Assembly (NCBI GenBank): GCA_016235125.1
Contig: JACRLZ010000001.1
Coordinates: 360,645-424,644 of the forward strand
Origin: Sphingobacteriales bacterium
GTDB lineage: Bacteria; Bacteroidota; Bacteroidia; Chitinophagales; Chitinophagaceae
Length of the DNA stretch: 64,000 nucleotides
Reading direction: 5' to 3'
Of this stretch, positions 16,380 through 25,793 are shown one piece after another. The notes under the pieces are model-generated. The model worked only from the letters and a program-made list of their open reading frames with translations, did no database searches and was not told where the DNA came from. A program made the translations under genes and the position numbers. Within the stretch, counting starts at the first letter, position 1. Each line of letters opens with the position of its first letter.

Positions 16380-17591
16380 ATGCTCTCATTGAAACATATA
16401 AAAACAAAAATGAAAGTCCTGTTATTGGGTGGCTTTCTGTTACTGTTTTTTGCCCAGCCTGTATGGGCTGCAGGCCCACCGGCTGAATCTCCGTTTAATA
16501 ATCCTCTTGCCGTGGTATTGGTGATACTGATGGCTTTGTTGCTGATCATTATCGGGATACTTGCCAACATATTGGTAGGAGCTGCTGATATTAAACTGAA
16601 GAAAAAGAAAAACAAAACAGTTGTTCAAGTCACAATGTTGATTTTTTTGCTGTTGATAAGTGGCAGCCCGTTGTTCGCACAGGATACTGGTAACAACGGA
16701 AACTCAGCTGCCAAAACCATCGGGGGTATGCAAAGTTCCACTTTCTATATTATGGCAACGGTGATCTTTCTTGAACTGCTGGTAATTATTGGCCTCTTAT
16801 TAAATATTAGGGTTTTGTTAAAGCAGGAAAAAGAAAAGCTGTCTCCTGAAATGGTGGAAGAGATTAAGATTGCAAAATCCAGCCGGTTAACCTGGTGGGA
16901 TAAATTTAATAAGCTTCGACCTGTAACACAGGAATCGGAACTTGACCTTGGCCATGATTATGACGGCATCCGTGAGCTGAATAACCGGCTTCCGCCCTGG
17001 TGGCTCTATGGTTTCTATTTTACCATATTATTTGCAGCTGTATACCTGTGGCGTTATCATGTTTCACACACAGCGCCTTTAAGTGGAGAAGAATATACAA
17101 GATCAGTTGAAAGTGCCCAGCTAAAAGTTCAGGAATACCTGAAGAAAAAAGGCGAAAATATCAATGAGAACACGGTGGTACTGCTAACAGACAAAGCCGA
17201 CCTGGATGCAGGTAAAGAATTATTTACAAACGGAGCCTGTGCAGGCTGCCATGGTAAAGATGGGAGCGGAATGGTGATGGGTCAGCCGGGTGTGGGACCC
17301 AACCTTACCGATGATTACTGGATCAATGGCGGAAGTATTAAAAGTGTTTTTACCACCATTAAATATGGGGGCAGACCAAATAAAGGAATGCAGGCATGGG
17401 AAAATACATACTCAGCTAAACAAATTGCCCAACTGGCCAGTTATGTCAAATCGTTAATAGGAACCAATCCTGCCGTACATAAAACAGCGGATGGCGAATT
17501 ATACAAGGAAGAAACAACTGTAAAACCCGTTGCTGACTCTGCGAAGTCAAAAACAGATTCGATAAAAACCAAAACTGATAAACAGCCATGA
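16380..17591 (+). CDS. ccoP: cbb3 oxidase subunit CcoP, single-haem form with extended N-terminus
   Basis: CcoP passes electrons to the CcoO/CcoN subunits. The 403-residue protein has only one haem c motif, CAGCHGKDGSGM (near residues 287-291), where proteobacterial CcoP has two. It also carries extra hydrophobic segments before the usual anchor: near residues 12-30, 42-66, 80-98 and 115-140, then the regular CcoP span NRLPPWWLYGFYFTIL. The N-terminus holds two signal-like stretches ending VWA and LFAQ, so it looks built from two joined pieces, but the frame is open throughout. The Ser/Thr/Lys-rich tail is probably disordered. It follows ccoQ and precedes ccoG. Confidence 0.92.
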   Translation: MLSLKHIKTKMKVLLLGGFLLLFFAQPVWAAGPPAESPFNNPLAVVLVILMALLLIIIGILANILVGAADIKLKKKKNKTVVQVTMLIFLLLISGSPLFAQDTGNNGNSAAKTIGGMQSSTFYIMATVIFLELLVIIGLLLNIRVLLKQEKEKLSPEMVEEIKIAKSSRLTWWDKFNKLRPVTQESELDLGHDYDGIRELNNRLPPWWLYGFYFTILFAAVYLWRYHVSHTAPLSGEEYTRSVESAQLKVQEYLKKKGENINENTVVLLTDKADLDAGKELFTNGACAGCHGKDGSGMVMGQPGVGPNLTDDYWINGGSIKSVFTTIKYGGRPNKGMQAWENTYSAKQIAQLASYVKSLIGTNPAVHKTADGELYKEETTVKPVADSAKSKTDSIKTKTDKQP

Positions 17592-17627
17592 GAGAATGAA
17601 AAGTGAAACCGGAAAATAATAAGAACA

Positions 17628-19064
17628 ATGACCAACGATACATTACAGCAGAAAGCTGCGACTGAATCATTCCGTGACCAGCTCGCAACTGTGGATGCAA
17701 AGGGAAAAAGGAATTGGGTGTATGCCCAAAAGCCAAAGGGAAGATTTTATAATGCCCGAACCATAGTCAGTTGGGGGTTTTTTGCGTTATTCTTCACTCT
17801 GCCATTTATAAAACTGCATGGCCGTCCATTTGTGATGATTAATATTCCTGATGCGGAGTTCATCATCTTTGGTAAAATATTCTGGCCACAGGATTTTTTC
17901 ATTTTCGGTATCCTGATGATCACTTTTATTGTCTTCATTGTACTTTTCACCTCGGCATTTGGCCGGTTATTTTGCGGTTGGGTATGCCCTCAGACTGTTT
18001 TCATGGAAATGCTTTTTCGTAAAGTGGAATACCTGATTGAAGGAAATGCAGCCAAACAAAAATTACTGAACAAAGGTTCATGGACAGCTGAAAAAATCAG
18101 GAAGAAACTCACCAAGCACATTGCTTTTTTCTTATTGGCTTTTATCATTGCTAACTTCTTTCTCGCATACATTATCAGCATGGATGAGTTGAAAAAGATC
18201 ATCAGCGAGCCGGTAAGCGAACACCTGGTTGGTTTTATAGCCATTTTAATTTTTTCGGGTATTTTTTATTTTGTTTATATCTATTTCAGGGAACAGGTTT
18301 GTACCGTGGTTTGTCCTTATGGACGTCTGCAGGGTGTATTACTCGATAGAAATTCAATGATTGTTGCATACGATCACAAAAGGGGTGAACCCAGAGGAAA
18401 ATATAAAAAGACAGAAGCGATCACAACTGAAACAGGTGATTGTATTGATTGCTTCCAGTGTGTAAAAGTGTGTCCTACCGGTATTGATATCCGTAACGGC
18501 ACACAAATGGAATGTGTAGGATGTACTGCCTGTATAGATGCCTGTAATAAGATGATGGATGCCATCGGCAAACCAAAGGGTCTGGTACGCTATGCATCTG
18601 AAAACAAAATAGCAAGTGGCGACAAGTTGCACTATACAGGAAGAATGAAGTTCTACACAGTTTTACTTATTGTGCTGGCGGGATTACTTTCATTTTTACT
18701 GTTTTCGCTTAAAGATGTGGATGGCACCATTATCCGGGCCACCGGGCTTTCTTACCAGGAAAGAGGAACGGACAGTCTCTCTAATCTGTATAACATCAAA
18801 ATTCAGAATAAGACGATCAAGGATATACCCGTGCATCTGAAACTGGAAGGTGCTATGGCCGATGCAGGAAAAGTGGAACTGGTTGGGACAGAAAATATAA
18901 CCGTAAAAAAAGAAGGACAAGGCGCAGGCTCCTTTTTTATAGTGATAAACAAAAACAGAATTAAATCGATAAAAACAAAACTGACCATCGGGCTGTATGA
19001 AGGAGAAAAAAAGATAACTGAACTTCATACTAATTTTATGGGGCCTTTTATCAGAAGGTTTTAA
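17628..19064 (+). CDS. ccoG: Membrane iron-sulfur protein CcoG (RdxA/FixG family)
   Basis: CcoG is a membrane-bound ferredoxin-like protein that reduces Cu(II) for cbb3 assembly. The 478-residue product has several membrane spans, the motif FCGWVCPQTVFMEM, and two [4Fe-4S] sites in CIDCFQCVKVCPTGIDI and ECVGCTACIDAC. A C-terminal immunoglobulin-like domain (FixG_C, about residues 370-478) follows the last span. The length is normal. The gene lies 36 bp after ccoP and 11 bp before ccoH. Confidence 0.95.
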   Translation: MTNDTLQQKAATESFRDQLATVDAKGKRNWVYAQKPKGRFYNARTIVSWGFFALFFTLPFIKLHGRPFVMINIPDAEFIIFGKIFWPQDFFIFGILMITFIVFIVLFTSAFGRLFCGWVCPQTVFMEMLFRKVEYLIEGNAAKQKLLNKGSWTAEKIRKKLTKHIAFFLLAFIIANFFLAYIISMDELKKIISEPVSEHLVGFIAILIFSGIFYFVYIYFREQVCTVVCPYGRLQGVLLDRNSMIVAYDHKRGEPRGKYKKTEAITTETGDCIDCFQCVKVCPTGIDIRNGTQMECVGCTACIDACNKMMDAIGKPKGLVRYASENKIASGDKLHYTGRMKFYTVLLIVLAGLLSFLLFSLKDVDGTIIRATGLSYQERGTDSLSNLYNIKIQNKTIKDIPVHLKLEGAMADAGKVELVGTENITVKKEGQGAGSFFIVINKNRIKSIKTKLTIGLYEGEKKITELHTNFMGPFIRRF

Positions 19065-19075
19065 AAAAAATTAAT

Positions 19076-19513
19076 ATGAACTGGGGAAATAAATTACTGC
19101 TTGCATTTATTGTTTTTGCTGCCGGTATGTTTTATCTCGTTTACCGCTCAGTAAACACCAATTATGAACTGGTTGAAAAAGATTATTATAATAAAGAGCT
19201 TCGCTATCAGCAGGTGATAGATGGTATGAACCGTGTTAATCAGCTGAGCAACCCGGTAAAACTTGAGCAGACGGGGAGGGGGATCATTCTGCAATTACCT
19301 GAAGAAATGAAAAACAAAGCCATATCAGGAGATGTATGGTTTTATTGTGCTTACGATGAAAAAAAAGATAAGAAATTCAGATTGCAGCCGGATGCGGATG
19401 GTATGCAAATATTTCAGTTATCGTCGGTTTTGCCGGGCAACTATATGGTAAAGATTACATGGCAGGGCGATGGTAAAGATTATTTCACTGAGAAAAAACT
19501 GACCATATTATAA
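19076..19513 (+). CDS. ccoH: FixH/CcoH family protein
   Basis: FixH/CcoH proteins help assemble cbb3 oxidase together with CcoI. The 145-residue protein has one N-terminal membrane span (KLLLAFIVFAAGMFYLVY), the family-typical block NYELVEKDYYNKELRYQQVIDG split by the membrane boundary, and an all-beta periplasmic domain. Its stop codon overlaps the next start (TAATG), showing translational coupling. Confidence 0.9.
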   Translation: MNWGNKLLLAFIVFAAGMFYLVYRSVNTNYELVEKDYYNKELRYQQVIDGMNRVNQLSNPVKLEQTGRGIILQLPEEMKNKAISGDVWFYCAYDEKKDKKFRLQPDADGMQIFQLSSVLPGNYMVKITWQGDGKDYFTEKKLTIL

Positions 19514-20226
19514 TGTCCTGGCCGGTAATGATAGCAGGTTTTACATTAGGCGCTGCAGGCAGCCTGCATTGTGTTGGAATGTGCGGGCCATTAAGCCTTG
19601 CCTTACCGGTTTACCGGTTTTCAAAAACCCGGAAAATCCTTGCTCTTTTGTTGTATCAATCCGGCAGAATTATTACTTACTCAGTAATTGGTTTGTTATT
19701 TGGTCTGGCAGGCAGGCGAATTTATATTTCGGGATACCAGCAATGGTTTTCCATTGGCATGGGAGTTCTGATTCTTTTATTTGCAGCCTTTTATTTTTTC
19801 CGAAGATGGAGTTCCCGCCCTGTTTTTCTAAATGGTTTCTATAAACGGGTTCAATCAGCAATAACAAGGATTTTGAAATCTTCAACCACTACGATCAGTT
19901 TCTTACTTCTCGGAATGGCCAATGGGCTGCTCCCCTGCGGCATGGTTTATATTGCTATTGCTTCCTCCCTTTCACTGCCCTCTGTCAGTGAAAGTGTAAG
20001 TTTCATGGCGATGTTTGGAACTGGCACTGTTCCCGCAATGATGCTGGTGGGCTATGCCGGGCAATTATTTACACCGGCATGGAGAAATTCTTTTCGAAAA
20101 ATGGTCCCTGTATTTATTTCTCTCATGGGGGCCTTGTTGATATTGAGGGGTTTGAACCTGGGTATCCCTTTCATCAGTCCTCAACTGCCTCAATCACCGG
20201 GCAGCGCCATAATCTGCCACCCCTGA
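19513..20226 (+). CDS. SafE/TauE-like membrane protein of the cco cluster
   Basis: This 237-residue protein has about six membrane spans and belongs to the sulfite exporter TauE/SafE-like (DsbD_2-related) group that commonly ends cbb3 clusters. The N-terminal motif GSLHCVGMCGPLSLALP, with two cysteines in a membrane helix, and the second motif GLLPCGMVYIAIA are typical. Members are thought to move copper or reducing power for oxidase assembly, but the substrate cannot be read from sequence. It is the last gene of the operon and is followed by a terminator at 20365. Confidence 0.85.
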   Translation: MSWPVMIAGFTLGAAGSLHCVGMCGPLSLALPVYRFSKTRKILALLLYQSGRIITYSVIGLLFGLAGRRIYISGYQQWFSIGMGVLILLFAAFYFFRRWSSRPVFLNGFYKRVQSAITRILKSSTTTISFLLLGMANGLLPCGMVYIAIASSLSLPSVSESVSFMAMFGTGTVPAMMLVGYAGQLFTPAWRNSFRKMVPVFISLMGALLILRGLNLGIPFISPQLPQSPGSAIICHP

Positions 20227-20364
20227 AAAAATTTCCTGACAGAAATCATTACGCTGACTGATAATTGTCAACTGACTCCATTTCACCTGCCCATATTTTT
20301 AGCCTATAAATAATGACACAGACACTCATGAATGTGAGTTATTGTTGGTTTTTGTTTCTAACAC

Positions 20365-20390
20365 AACCCCCGGTTCCCCGGGGGTTTCTT
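20365..20390 (+). terminator. Intrinsic terminator after the cco operon
   Basis: AACCCCCGG pairs with CCGGGGGTT around TTCC, and TCTTTT follows. It ends the cco transcript. The 266-base region between the cco operon and trmD also holds the repeat described at 20391. Confidence 0.75.
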
Positions 20391-20490
20391 TTACCCCCAT
20401 CCCTAAAGAGGCGTTTTCAATCAAACTTATATTGTGACCACACTTATTATCTTTGAACGACCCCATACCCCCCTTTAGGGGATGGGGGTT
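20391..20490. repeat. Inverted C/G-rich repeat pair before trmD
   Basis: ACCCCCATCCCTAAAG (from 20393) is nearly the reverse complement of CTTTAGGGGATGGGGGTT (20473-20490). The second arm also folds on itself with CCCCATACCCCC upstream and ends two bases before the trmD ATG. A -7-like box, TATCTTTG, lies between the arms at 20448-20455. The block resembles the C/G-rich repeats at 37920 and inside argF and argB. It could hinder trmD translation when folded. Confidence 0.5.
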
Positions 20491-20492
20491 TC

Positions 20493-21176
20493 ATGCACAT
20501 TGATATTCTTACCGTGTTACCTGAATTGCTGGAAAGCCCCCTGCAACACAGCATAATGAAAAGAGCACAGGAGAAAGGCTTGCTTACAGTTGAGGTTCAC
20601 CCTCTCAGAAAGTGGGCGGTGAATGAATATGGACAGGTGGACGATTATCAATACGGCGGAGGCGCTGGCATGGTTATGATGTGTGAACCACTGGCCAAAG
20701 CCATTGAAGAATTGTCGAAAGAGAAAAGTTATGACGAAATTATTTACCTGACACCGGATGGAGAAAGACTGAATCAAAAAACAGCCAATGCACTTTCACT
20801 AAAAGAAAATTTACTATTAATATGCGGCCACTATAAAGGAATTGATGAAAGAATCAGGCAACATTTTATAACAAAAGAAATGTCAATTGGTGATTATGTA
20901 TTGAGTGGGGGCGAACTTCCTGCAGCAATTTTGGTGGATGCTATAGGCCGGTTATTGCCCGGCGTGCTGAATGATGAAACATCTGCACTCACCGATTCTT
21001 TCCAGGATAATTTGCTGGCTCCCCCGGTGTACACAAGACCTGAAGATTTCAGAGGATGGAAGGTGCCGGAAATTTTATTGAGCGGTGATCATAAAAAAAT
21101 AGAAGAATGGAGGCAGGAGCAATCGCTTCAGCGAACAAAAGAAAAGAGGCCCGACATCCTGAAAGGAGATGAGTAA
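20493..21176 (+). CDS. trmD: tRNA (guanine-N1-)-methyltransferase TrmD
   Basis: TrmD methylates G37 of tRNAs reading CNN codons, which prevents frameshifting. The 227-residue protein shows the SPOUT knot features: [14 protein letters not shown], the SAM-binding [11 protein letters not shown] and [14 protein letters not shown], and the C-terminal [20 protein letters not shown] (the last part of the catalytic region). Length and motifs are those of the family. It starts directly after the C/G-rich hairpin and is probably driven by the TATCTTTG box. It stands alone between the cco operon and the DUF5916 gene. Confidence 0.96.
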   Translation: MHIDILTVLPELLESPLQHSIMKRAQEKGLLTVEVHPLRKWAVNEYGQVDDYQYGGGAGMVMMCEPLAKAIEELSKEKSYDEIIYLTPDGERLNQKTANALSLKENLLLICGHYKGIDERIRQHFITKEMSIGDYVLSGGELPAAILVDAIGRLLPGVLNDETSALTDSFQDNLLAPPVYTRPEDFRGWKVPEILLSGDHKKIEEWRQEQSLQRTKEKRPDILKGDE

Positions 21177-21253
21177 TATAACCGCTCTTCCTTCTTATTG
21201 ACTGCTTGTTTATTTTTGACCGTTCTGAGCATTTAAAAGATTAATCTTGCCCT

Positions 21254-23500
21254 TTGAAACAAAACCATCACTTGAGAAAACAGTTTTTATTTACAACAGT
21301 CTCCGGTATCCTTATCGGGTTTTGTGTATCAGCACAGGAAATAGATGTTTCTAAATACAAGGAGCAATACCAGTTGCATGTTACTAAAGCAAAAGACAAG
21401 ATAAAAGTAGATGGCGACCTGGATGAAGAAGCATGGAAGTCGGCAGAAACAGCCAAAGATTTTTGGCTGAAATTTCCGAAAGATGATTCAAAAGCCTTTC
21501 ATCACACTGAAGTAAAAGCTTCGTACGATCAAAACTTTCTATATATCGGTGCAGTTATTTATGACTCGTTACCCTTGATCGGCCAGTCATTGAAAAGAGA
21601 TTCCCGGATCAGAGAAAGCGACGGCATCGGCATAGTGCTTGACCCGATGAATAAAAAAACGAACGGATTCTATTTTTCTGTTACCGCATATAATGTGCAG
21701 GCCGATGATCTGCTTACGGCCGGGCAGGAAGGTGATATCACTTTCAGCTGGGATAATAAATGGTATTCCAAAACAAAAATCTTCGATGACCATTATGTTA
21801 TCGAAGTAGCTATCCCTTTTAAAACTCTACGCTACGATAAGGCCAGTACCCGCTGGGGCATTAACTTTATCCGCAGCGAAAGAAAGAAAAATGAATTTCA
21901 TACCTGGACAAGGGTTCCTGTTAATTTTCCCGGTCCCGACCTTGGCTATACCGGTGTATTGATATGGGATGTTCCGCCGCCAGCACCCGGTACTAACATT
22001 TCTATAATACCATATATAACCGGGGGATTAAAGGAAAGCAAAATTGATAACGAAGAACTCAGCGGCGATTTCAATGCCGGCTTCGATGCAAAGATTGCTT
22101 TGAATTCATCGCTTAATCTTGACCTGACGGTGAATCCCGATTTTTCACAGGTGGAAGTGGACAGGCAGGTAACCAATATTACCAGGTTCAGCATATTTTT
22201 CCCGGAAAGAAGAAATTTCTTTTTAGAAAACAGTGATTTGTTTTCAGGCTATGGCATTCCTCCTATTCGCCCCTTTTATTCAAGAAGAATCGGGCTGGAT
22301 AATGATGGTAACACTATTTCCATTATCGGGGGTGCAAGACTTACCGGCAATATAGCGCCAAAAACAAGAGTGGGATTAATGACCATGCAGACAAAAGCCA
22401 AAGGAGATTTTGCTTCGCAGAATTATTCGGCTGTTTCCATTAACCAGCAGGTGTTGCGCCGCTCACTTTTTAAAGCTTATTTTTTAAACCGTACCGGAAT
22501 TGAAACAACCAAACATCCGATCAAAGACCCGATGGATAAATATGGCCGCAATGCAGGAGCCGAATTCAGTTTTACAAACGAAAAAGGAGATGTGCAGGCA
22601 TGGTCGGGTTTTCATTCTTCCATGAAAAAGGATATTCATGATAAAAATGCCTACCTGAATCTTGGAGCAGGATATTTTGGCCGTCAGTTTTTCTCATTTA
22701 TTAATTATGATAACCTGGGCACAAATTATTATACGGATATGGGGTTTGTGCAGCGCATTGAGAATTATGATGCGGCCCGTGACACAGTGATCCGGTTGGG
22801 TTACAAGTCTTTTTACAGCGAAAGCCAGTATAAAATTTTACCCGAAAAAGGAAACCTGAATCAAATTGAATTTAACCTGGAAAGCTCTCTCATCCTGAAC
22901 CCCGATAACAGTTTCAATGAGTTTTCAGTAGGACCAGGTTTTGCTTTCGATTCAAGAAACACCAGCACTATTGATTTTGGAATGGAATATAATCGTACAA
23001 AACTTTTATTTCCCTCGTCTTTTACCGATGGTGATCCGTTGCCTCCAGGTTTATATAATTATACACAGGGATGGATAAGGCTCAGATCTGACAACAGGAA
23101 AAAAATATCAGCGGTGGGCGGTGGAAGGATTGGAGGTTTTTACAACGGAAGCATAATACAACTTTCCACCAGCCTCATTTACCGCAACCAGCCAAAGCTG
23201 GTAATAGATCTTAATTGCGAGTATAATCATCTCAACTTTCCTGCACCGTATGGGAATGAAAACCTGTTTTTACTTTCAACAAGGATAGAATATAGCTTTT
23301 CCAATTCCATGTTCTGGACCACTTTTATACAATACAATACCCAGGCAAACAATATCAATATCAACAGCCGCTTTCAATGGAGATATAAACCTGCCAGCGA
23401 TTTCTTCCTTGTTTACACTGACAATTATTACTCCGATCCGCTTTTTAAAAACAAGAGCAGAGCCATTGTTTTCAAGCTGAACTATTGGCTGAACCTCTGA
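21254..23500 (+). CDS. DUF5916 outer-membrane protein with CBM9-like N-terminal domain
   Basis: This 748-residue protein has a signal peptide ending VSAQ, a CBM9/DOMON-like beta-sandwich (about residues 35-220, with KVDGDLDEEAWKSAE) and a long C-terminal region (about 230-748) typical of DUF5916. That region is rich in alternating beta-barrel strands and ends LNYWLNL, as outer-membrane barrels do. Such proteins are common in Bacteroidota; the substrate is unknown. The only workable start is TTG at 21254, because a stop lies at 21242 and the signal peptide begins there. A weak promoter (TTTG at 21215, TAATCTTG at 21242) would start transcription almost at that codon. Confidence 0.85.
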   Translation: MKQNHHLRKQFLFTTVSGILIGFCVSAQEIDVSKYKEQYQLHVTKAKDKIKVDGDLDEEAWKSAETAKDFWLKFPKDDSKAFHHTEVKASYDQNFLYIGAVIYDSLPLIGQSLKRDSRIRESDGIGIVLDPMNKKTNGFYFSVTAYNVQADDLLTAGQEGDITFSWDNKWYSKTKIFDDHYVIEVAIPFKTLRYDKASTRWGINFIRSERKKNEFHTWTRVPVNFPGPDLGYTGVLIWDVPPPAPGTNISIIPYITGGLKESKIDNEELSGDFNAGFDAKIALNSSLNLDLTVNPDFSQVEVDRQVTNITRFSIFFPERRNFFLENSDLFSGYGIPPIRPFYSRRIGLDNDGNTISIIGGARLTGNIAPKTRVGLMTMQTKAKGDFASQNYSAVSINQQVLRRSLFKAYFLNRTGIETTKHPIKDPMDKYGRNAGAEFSFTNEKGDVQAWSGFHSSMKKDIHDKNAYLNLGAGYFGRQFFSFINYDNLGTNYYTDMGFVQRIENYDAARDTVIRLGYKSFYSESQYKILPEKGNLNQIEFNLESSLILNPDNSFNEFSVGPGFAFDSRNTSTIDFGMEYNRTKLLFPSSFTDGDPLPPGLYNYTQGWIRLRSDNRKKISAVGGGRIGGFYNGSIIQLSTSLIYRNQPKLVIDLNCEYNHLNFPAPYGNENLFLLSTRIEYSFSNSMFWTTFIQYNTQANNININSRFQWRYKPASDFFLVYTDNYYSDPLFKNKSRAIVFKLNYWLNL

Positions 23501-23585
23501 CAGGGTCAATCGTTTGCCCAACTTACCTCTCTTCGTCTTTTCATATTGATTATTTCAGTTACTTGCAATCACATAACTCTATTTT

Positions 23586-25031
23586 ATGGACAACAATCGC
23601 AGAAAATTTCTTCGCCGTGTAATAGTGGGAACCGGCGCTTTGGCTGTCGGTATCCCCGGTTTAGCTAAAATGTCCGGCACCGGCGATGAAGAAATTAATC
23701 GTTCAAAAGAAAATGAAGCCAGTGACCAGCATTTCAATATGTGTGGCTATGCTGCACCAAAAATTGAAACGGTTCGCATTGCTGTTGTTGGTTTGGGACA
23801 AAGAGGATCAGAAGCGGTGGAAAGATTAAGTTTTATTGACGGATTAGAAATAGTAGCTCTTTGTGATAAATATTCTGACAGAGTTGCCGCTTCGCAAAAG
23901 ACCCTGGAGAAAATGAAGAGGCCGAAAGCAAAAGAATACAGTGGCGAAGAGGGTTGGAAAGCTCTTTGTGAAAGCAAGGATATTGACCTTGTTTATACTC
24001 CCACTCCCTGGCATTTGCATACTCCCGTAGCACTCCTCGCCATGAAGAATGGCAAACATGCCGCAGTGGAAGTTCCTGCTGCCAAAACAATTGATGAATG
24101 CTGGCAATTGGTGGAAACTTCTGAGAAAACAAAAAAGCATTGTATGATGCTTGAAAACTGTTGTTATGATTTCTTCGAGCAACTTACTTTGAACATGACA
24201 AGGCAGGGAATGTTTGGAGAGTTGGTTCATGCCGAAGGAGCATATATACATGACCTGAGCAAAGACTGGCTCTTCAACAAAAATGCATACGCTGATATGT
24301 GGCGGTTAAAAGAAAATGCATCAAGGAACGGCAACCTCTATCCTACCCATGGCCTTGGCCCCGTAGCACAGTGCATGAACATCAACCGTGGTGATAAGAT
24401 GGATTATATGGTAAGTATGAGCACCCATGATTTTTCCCTGAATACAATGGCTAAAGATCTTGCATCAAAAGATTCTTTCTTCAATGAATATGTTGGCAAG
24501 CCTTATCGTGGCAATATGAATACATCCATGATCAAAACGAACAAAGGGAAAACAATCATGGTGCAGCACGATGTTTCTTCTCCAAGACCTTATTCAAGAA
24601 TTCATGTGCTGAGCGGCACAAAAGGTTCTGTCGGCAAATGGCCCTCTCCTGAAAAAATTTCTTTTGGCCACAGATGGATAAAGAAAGAAGAACTGGATGA
24701 ACTTTATAAAAAGCATTCTACCCCAATCGTAAATCATATCGGGGCTATTGCCAAAGATGTGGGCGGACATGGTGGCATGGATTTCATCATGGATTGGCGC
24801 CTGATTGACTGTTTACGAAATGGTTTGCCGCTTGACCAGGATGTATATGATGCAGCGCTTTGGAGTTGTATCGCCCCACTCAGTGAAAGTTCCGTGGCAA
24901 AAAAATCAAAGACAATGGACATTCCCGATTTTACAAGAGGCGCCTGGAAGAAAAATAAACCCGTCAGCCTGTCACTCGATGGCGGAGCAACCACACAGGT
25001 AAGAGATATAAAACCTGATCTAAAGATGTAG
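23586..25031 (+). CDS. Gfo/Idh/MocA-family oxidoreductase, GH109-like, Tat-exported
   Basis: This 481-residue protein starts with a twin-arginine signal (NRRKFLRRVIVGTGALAVG) and then a Rossmann domain with RIAVVGLGQRGSEAVERL, the NAD-binding loop. The EVPAAKTIDECWQLV segment stands where the family has the catalytic-pocket EKP-like motif. The block THGLGPVAQCMNINRGDKMD is typical of GH109 proteins, which remove alpha-linked N-acetylgalactosamine by an NAD-dependent mechanism. Export suggests sugar release in the periplasm. The true glycoside is not certain, as many GH109-like proteins are uncharacterised. Confidence 0.85.
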   Translation: MDNNRRKFLRRVIVGTGALAVGIPGLAKMSGTGDEEINRSKENEASDQHFNMCGYAAPKIETVRIAVVGLGQRGSEAVERLSFIDGLEIVALCDKYSDRVAASQKTLEKMKRPKAKEYSGEEGWKALCESKDIDLVYTPTPWHLHTPVALLAMKNGKHAAVEVPAAKTIDECWQLVETSEKTKKHCMMLENCCYDFFEQLTLNMTRQGMFGELVHAEGAYIHDLSKDWLFNKNAYADMWRLKENASRNGNLYPTHGLGPVAQCMNINRGDKMDYMVSMSTHDFSLNTMAKDLASKDSFFNEYVGKPYRGNMNTSMIKTNKGKTIMVQHDVSSPRPYSRIHVLSGTKGSVGKWPSPEKISFGHRWIKKEELDELYKKHSTPIVNHIGAIAKDVGGHGGMDFIMDWRLIDCLRNGLPLDQDVYDAALWSCIAPLSESSVAKKSKTMDIPDFTRGAWKKNKPVSLSLDGGATTQVRDIKPDLKM

Positions 25032-25043
25032 CCGCTTTTGCAC

Positions 25044-25086
25044 CTGATTAAAATCAGTTTGTCCGACGATGGCATTACCTATTTTG
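25044..25086 (+). promoter_or_regulatory. Crp/Fnr-like operator joined to a promoter before the fatty acid hydroxylase
   Basis: CTGATTAAAATCAG (25044-25057) carries the TGAT-N4-ATCA core. TTTG follows directly (25058-25061), and after 18 bases comes TATTTTG (25080-25086), a near match to the -7 box. Transcription would begin close to the ATG at 25092. The operator touches the -33 element. Confidence 0.45.
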
Positions 25087-25091
25087 CCGTT

Positions 25092-25760
25092 ATGGAATTC
25101 GAAAAAATATATAATAAAGGCCAGGCCCGTCTTTTTAAAAGCAGTTTTCTGGAAGCCCTTACCAAAGCACATCCTCTCGTTATCTGGGGAATGTATTTGC
25201 CGGTTATCATTTACCTGTTGTACCACAGTGCAGCAATACTGGGCTATGCATTTCTGAACATTCTTTTATTGTTTCTTGGGGGAATGTTCTTGTGGAGCTT
25301 GTTTGAATATTTTGCGCATCGGTTTCTTTTTCATTGGGAACCTAAAAACAAAAGGGCACAAAGAATAGTTTATACATTTCATGGCTGTCATCATCACTAT
25401 CCAAGAGACACTACCCGGCTGTTTATGCCTCCTGTTCCAAGTATTTTAATCTCAGGTTCTGTCTTTGGCCTGATGTATCTTCTCATGAAGTATAATGCTT
25501 TTATGTTTTTCCCGGGGTTCTTGCTGGGCTACCTGTTGTACGGCAGTATTCATTATGCTATTCATGCCTGGAACCCTCCTTTTAAATGGATGAAACCACA
25601 CTGGCGCAACCATCATCTGCATCATTACAAAAACGAACATATGGGTTATGGGGTAAGTTCTACACTCTGGGATCATGTTTTTGGTACCATGTTCGATCTG
25701 AAGAACGAAAAGGAAGATAAAGAGAAAGTGAAAGAGATGATGTACGAAAAAAAGAAATAG
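25092..25760 (+). CDS. Fatty acid hydroxylase / sterol desaturase superfamily protein
   Basis: Members are membrane di-iron enzymes that hydroxylate or desaturate lipids with O2. The 222-residue protein has four to five membrane spans and the histidine clusters HRFLFHW, HGCHHHYPRD, HYAIHAW and HHLHHYKNEHMGYG, the full metal-binding set. The spacing resembles fatty acid 2-hydroxylases, which act on sphingolipid or related acyl chains. The frame opens at TTG 25038, inside the regulatory site; the ATG at 25092 is the better start. Two desaturase-like genes follow, so the three probably remodel membrane lipids. Confidence 0.85.
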   Translation: MEFEKIYNKGQARLFKSSFLEALTKAHPLVIWGMYLPVIIYLLYHSAAILGYAFLNILLLFLGGMFLWSLFEYFAHRFLFHWEPKNKRAQRIVYTFHGCHHHYPRDTTRLFMPPVPSILISGSVFGLMYLLMKYNAFMFFPGFLLGYLLYGSIHYAIHAWNPPFKWMKPHWRNHHLHHYKNEHMGYGVSSTLWDHVFGTMFDLKNEKEDKEKVKEMMYEKKK

Positions 25761-25793
25761 AATTCCTGATCACTTAACTATAAAATTTTTTCC

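Noticed and set aside
19690-19720. GGCAGGCAGGCG stretch inside the SafE-like gene as a repeat insertion
   Set aside because: The encoded LAGRR residues fit the expected family pattern, and no palindrome is formed, so no insertion is supported.
25038-25091. N-terminal extension of the fatty acid hydroxylase from TTG 25038
   Set aside because: The region holds the operator-promoter pattern, and the ATG at 25092 gives a normal N-terminus.
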